From Acridotheres tristis (taxonomy: Eukaryota > Chordata > Aves > Passeriformes > Sturnidae), in the NCBI GenBank assembly GCA_037013685.1, contig CM072905.1:10630991-10694990 (forward strand): a stretch of 64,000 nt of DNA, in the 5' to 3' direction. Under the pieces are notes generated by a model, which saw only the letters and a list, made by a program, of their open reading frames with translations, searched no databases and had not been told where the DNA came from. Positions 61,208-64,000 of the stretch are shown here, one piece after another (within the stretch, counting starts at the first letter, position 1; each line of letters starts with the position of its first letter). The translations under genes and the position numbers were made by a program.

Positions 61208-61896
61208 CTGTGAATGTTCATCTCCCGGGGCGGGCGCCGCGCCTTGTCGTAGGCCACCTTGGCGAAGACGCCGGCGATGAGCACGAAGGCGATGGCCCCG
61301 CACGAGATGTAGACGGTGGCGTTGGTGCTGTCCTTGTCCGGGTCGTACTTGTTGGCGTCCCCATCGCCGCCGTCGCCGCCGTCGGCGGGCAGGGCGCCGC
61401 TGGCCGTGGTGGGGTGGGCCCACTCGGGGCTCTTGTAGTTGCGGCACAGGCTCTGGTTGAGCTTCTCGGCGCGCTTGTTGCAGCAGAAGCGGTAGAAGCA
61501 GGTGCCGCAGCAGTAGCGGAAGCCCGTGAGGCTGTTGTTGCACTCGAACTCCTTGTCCCACTGCCCGCTCACGTCGTAGTACCCCCAGCACGTCTCGTGG
61601 GCCGGGGCCGAGCTCCCGCCGCCGCCGCCCCCGCCTCCGGGGGCTGCCTTGCCGCCCCCCGCGCCCTTGCCGCGCCCGGGCAGCGCCGTGGGGGCGGCGG
61701 CCCCCGGGCCCGCCAGCGTCTGGTTCAGGAGCTCCTTGCCCGGCTTGGGGGTCCGCCGCGCCGCCGCCGCCCCCTGGGTCCGGTTGCCCTTGGCGCGGGG
61801 GGGCCCGGCCGCCTGCGCGGGCAGCGGCAGCAGCAGCAGGGCCAGGAGCTGCAGGGAGAGCAGGAGCAGCGGCAGCAGCAGGTGCCGCGGCCCCAT
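61208..61896 (-). CDS. SHISA6: SHISA6 exon 1 (signal peptide, Shisa cysteine-rich ectodomain, transmembrane helix)
   Basis: Encodes the N-terminal 229 residues plus two bases of the next codon of SHISA6/CKAMP52, a type I membrane protein that binds AMPA receptors at synapses and slows their desensitisation (family knowledge). The ATG sits in a good GCCATGG context. Residues 1-30 are a leucine-rich signal peptide; 30-100 are low-complexity Ala/Gly/Pro with a run of eight Gly. Residues 101-160 form the Shisa domain, starting ETCWGYYDVSGQWDKEF and holding eight cysteines (103, 119, 129, 130, 133, 138, 139, 151). Sequons are near N38, N58, N120, N147 and N192. A Gly/Asp linker and NKYDPDKD precede the transmembrane helix (~194-216); the cytoplasmic start is RRPPREMNIH. 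The exon ends CACAG|GTGCGC, phase 2. The CWGYYDVSGQ core and NKYDP..KD plus PPREMNIHR segments identify SHISA6 rather than SHISA7 or SHISA9, which have CRGYFDVMGQW. Very high GC. Confidence 0.96.
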
Positions 61897-62650
61897 GGCG
61901 AGGGGCGAGGCGCGGGGCGCAGCGCGGGGGGCGCGGCGCGGGGGGCGCGGCGGGCGGGGTGGGGGCTCAGCGGCCGCGGCGCTGCCCCATGGAGCGGGGC
62001 GGGGGCGGGGGGTGCGGCCGGGGGGTCCCGCTGCTGCCGCCGCGCTGGCTCCTCAGCGGCGGCCGCCCCGCTTCATGCCGGCGCGCAGCGAGCGGCGGAG
62101 CCCGGCGGAGCGCGGCTGGAGGCGGCGGGGTCCCGGCGCTGCTCCGGCGAGGGGCTGCGAGAGACGGGGAGAGGGTGAGAGCGCGCCGCGCCCCGGGCAG
62201 CCCGGCCCGCCCCCGCCCGCCCGCCCCATGCCCACGGCCTTACCATGCCGGAGCGGGACTGCAGCGGGGCCGCGGGGCTGCCCGCGCTCCTCGCCGAGCC
62301 GGGGGCGGAGCGGAGCGCCGCCGAGCCGGGCGCGGAGCAGGGGCGGGCGCCGAGCCGAGCCGGGAGCCGGGGAAGGACCGCCCACCGCTGCCGGTCCGCT
62401 CCTGACATCACCGGGACCGCGCCGCGCCGCCGAGCCGGCACCCGGCACCGCCGCCGGCCCGCCCGGGCAGCGGGACCCGCGGCGCGCCCGCAGCCCGAAC
62501 CGGCCGGCCGGGGCAGCGCCGGCGCTCCGGGGGCTCCGGAGGGGCGCGGGGAAGGGAAGGGTCCCGGGGCGGAGGGTACGTGTAGGTGTGTGCGGGGTGC
62601 GGACCTTGTGCGTGTCCGCCGGGATGTGGTCCTGGCAGGGATGTAGTGAG
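61897..62650 (-). promoter_or_regulatory. SHISA6 CpG-island promoter and 5' UTR
   Basis: Extremely GC- and CpG-rich DNA immediately upstream of the SHISA6 start codon, with several GC boxes (for example near 61953 and 61996-62012) and no clear TATA box. The island runs from about 59.5 to 62.6 kb and covers exon 1. The transcription start is inferred to lie within a few hundred bases above 61896, but no initiator can be fixed from sequence alone. Open frames on both strands here are a by-product of the high GC. Confidence 0.65.
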
Positions 62651-64000
62651 CGGCCACTGTACCTGTCCCTGGTGGTCTGAGGTGCTCCTGGTAGGCACGG
62701 ACAGGGATGTGGTCCCTAAAGGTGTGTGTGGGGTGTGGACCCGTCCCTGGGGTGCGGTCCGTGCGGGGATCGGCAGGAATGTGGTCCCTGTACCTGTCCC
62801 AGGGCAGTGCCCGGTGCTGGGCACACGTTGTCCCCAGGGCTGTCCGGCCATGCTGTCCCCGGGCCGTGCTGCCCCCCCTGCGCTGCCAGCCCTGCACCCG
62901 GACAAGCCTCGCAGGCTTCCCAGGGATTGCTGCTCCCGCCCGGGGCTGTTGGCACCTCCCTGGGAAAGCTGCACGGGGTCCGGCTGAGTCCCAGTTCCTG
63001 CTCCCTGATGTGCTCGGGGTGGAGAGAGAGCAGCACCCGCACTTCAGTCTGATACACTCCCCACTTCTTCCAACTGTCCCCCGTCCAGGAATGCTGCAGG
63101 GATGGGCTGGCACTGCCCTGGGCTTCCCAGTGACCCGGGCACAGCCACCACAGGTTTGTTCTGAGCAAGATCCCTTCAGGCAGAGAAGCTTTCGCTGCTC
63201 TGAGCCACAGCCACAGAGGCAAAATTTCCTCAAAGTCCTGGTGCTTCCCCCGTGTCCCACTGCAAACCCAACTAAAGCCTCTACAAACATTTCCTGAAGC
63301 CAGCCAAGGTGCTGCCAGCTGTAAGGACACACAGGACAGCAAGGAATTCCAGCAAGGAGGAGCACACGGAGATGGGAACTGAAGGGATTTCTGCAGCTGC
63401 AGGCAGGCAGTTTTCAGGAGAGCAGGAAATGCGGTGTAGGAGGACGAGAGCAATGGAAAGAGAGAACAACCCGTAAAAATCCCCTGTCTTGCACCCTGTG
63501 GGAATCATTTCCTCGAGGAAAGGTCTGAGTGCCCACAGCTCATTTGGTAATTCCCTTAGGACATCCCACGAACTGTGAGGTTGGCAAATAAACCTTTAGC
63601 TCTGCTGTCTAAAGCTGCTCTGGTGCTGGGGAACACCTGGGGAAATCTAAAATCCCTTCATTCCTCACAGGAGGACAGGTATCCTTCTACAGCCACAGAG
63701 CTCTGGAGTTTGGGGACGTGCCCAGGTAAATCCACACCATGGGGTCCCCAGCCCTCAGCAGTGCCTGACCCCAGGCTCAAACCTGAGGCAGGAGGAGGCA
63801 GCCTAAAGCCAGCGTGGCCACCCAGGGGCAGTCTGAGCTGGTTTAATGCACACACCCTTCTGAACCCCAATACCCTGAGCCAGCTCCTCTGGCCCCTCCT
63901 TGGGGATAATTCTCCTGCTGAGTGACCACCAAACCCCGACACCGAAAGTTGTAAAGCAGATTTGACTGATGTAGGGAGGCCATCTCCAAACGCTGGGGGC
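62651..64000. other. upstream flank of SHISA6, no gene recognised
   Basis: GC falls away from the island. Up to about 62.85 kb there is an imperfect repeat built on GGGATGTGGTCC and CTGTACCTGTCCC phrases. Beyond that I see unique DNA with no recognisable exon, RNA gene or transposon. Confidence 0.5.

Noticed and set aside
61111..62178. 355-codon plus-strand frame opposite SHISA6 exon 1, and overlapping long frames in the CpG island
   Set aside because: Antisense shadow of a GC-rich exon; stop codons are rare in such composition.
62073..63365. 430-codon minus-strand frame just upstream of SHISA6
   Set aside because: Low-complexity Pro/Arg/Ala in the promoter region, no recognisable domain, and the SHISA6 start with signal peptide lies downstream.
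1..64000. CRISPR arrays, operons, phage or plasmid genes
   Set aside because: All repeats are head-to-tail tandem arrays without unique spacers, and CR1 elements plus a spliced SHISA6 gene show a bird genome.

Overview
The window is vertebrate nuclear DNA, and almost certainly from a bird, most likely a passerine. It holds about twenty fragments of a CR1-type LINE 3' end, several with the CR1 octamer tail (ATTCTRTG-like) and near-identical 'CCATGGCAGGGACACCTCCC' cores. It also has avian-style LTR remnants, a GC-rich CpG-island promoter, and many tandem repeats typical of bird microchromosomes. The species was not determined. There are no bacterial operons, phage genes or CRISPR arrays.

One protein-coding gene is supported: SHISA6 (CKAMP52), the AMPA-receptor auxiliary subunit, on the minus strand and only partly contained. 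Exon 1 (61208-61896, in a CpG island) encodes the signal peptide, the cysteine-rich Shisa ectodomain, the transmembrane helix and the start of the cytoplasmic tail. Exon 2 (47718-47878) encodes 53 further tail residues. Exon 3 (16601-16696) is an in-frame 96-nt cassette adding 32 residues. Splice sites and phases match exactly across both junctions. The terminal exons, with the long C-tail and PDZ-binding end, are not in the window and should lie below coordinate 1. Intron 1 is 13.3 kb and intron 2 is 31.0 kb.

Layout: 1-16600 is sequence downstream of exon 3, presumably intron 3 or a short-isoform 3' UTR. It carries a CR1, an LTR copy and large minisatellites at 10.6-11.3 and 14.7-15.5 kb. 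From 16697 to 47717 (intron 2) there are dense CR1 copies, an LTR pair member, a solo-LTR-like element, a 20-bp G-rich VNTR, triplet and hexamer microsatellites, a 0.7-kb CR1-tail octamer expansion, a 1.1-kb CATC array and several 40-80-bp minisatellites. From 47879 to 61207 (intron 1) there is a 12-bp G-rich VNTR, a 61-bp VNTR, more unique AT-richer DNA, and a very degenerate ~28-bp repeat array beside exon 1. From 61897 to 64000 lie the promoter/CpG island and upstream flank, with no second gene recognised.

The most interesting points are these. The 32-residue SHISA6 cassette exon has a weak donor, with a stop codon and AATAAA signal 25-30 nt past it, suggesting a truncated isoform lacking the PDZ ligand. 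An open frame runs from exon 1 through the degenerate intronic repeat. Unrelated VNTRs are unusually dense within a single gene.
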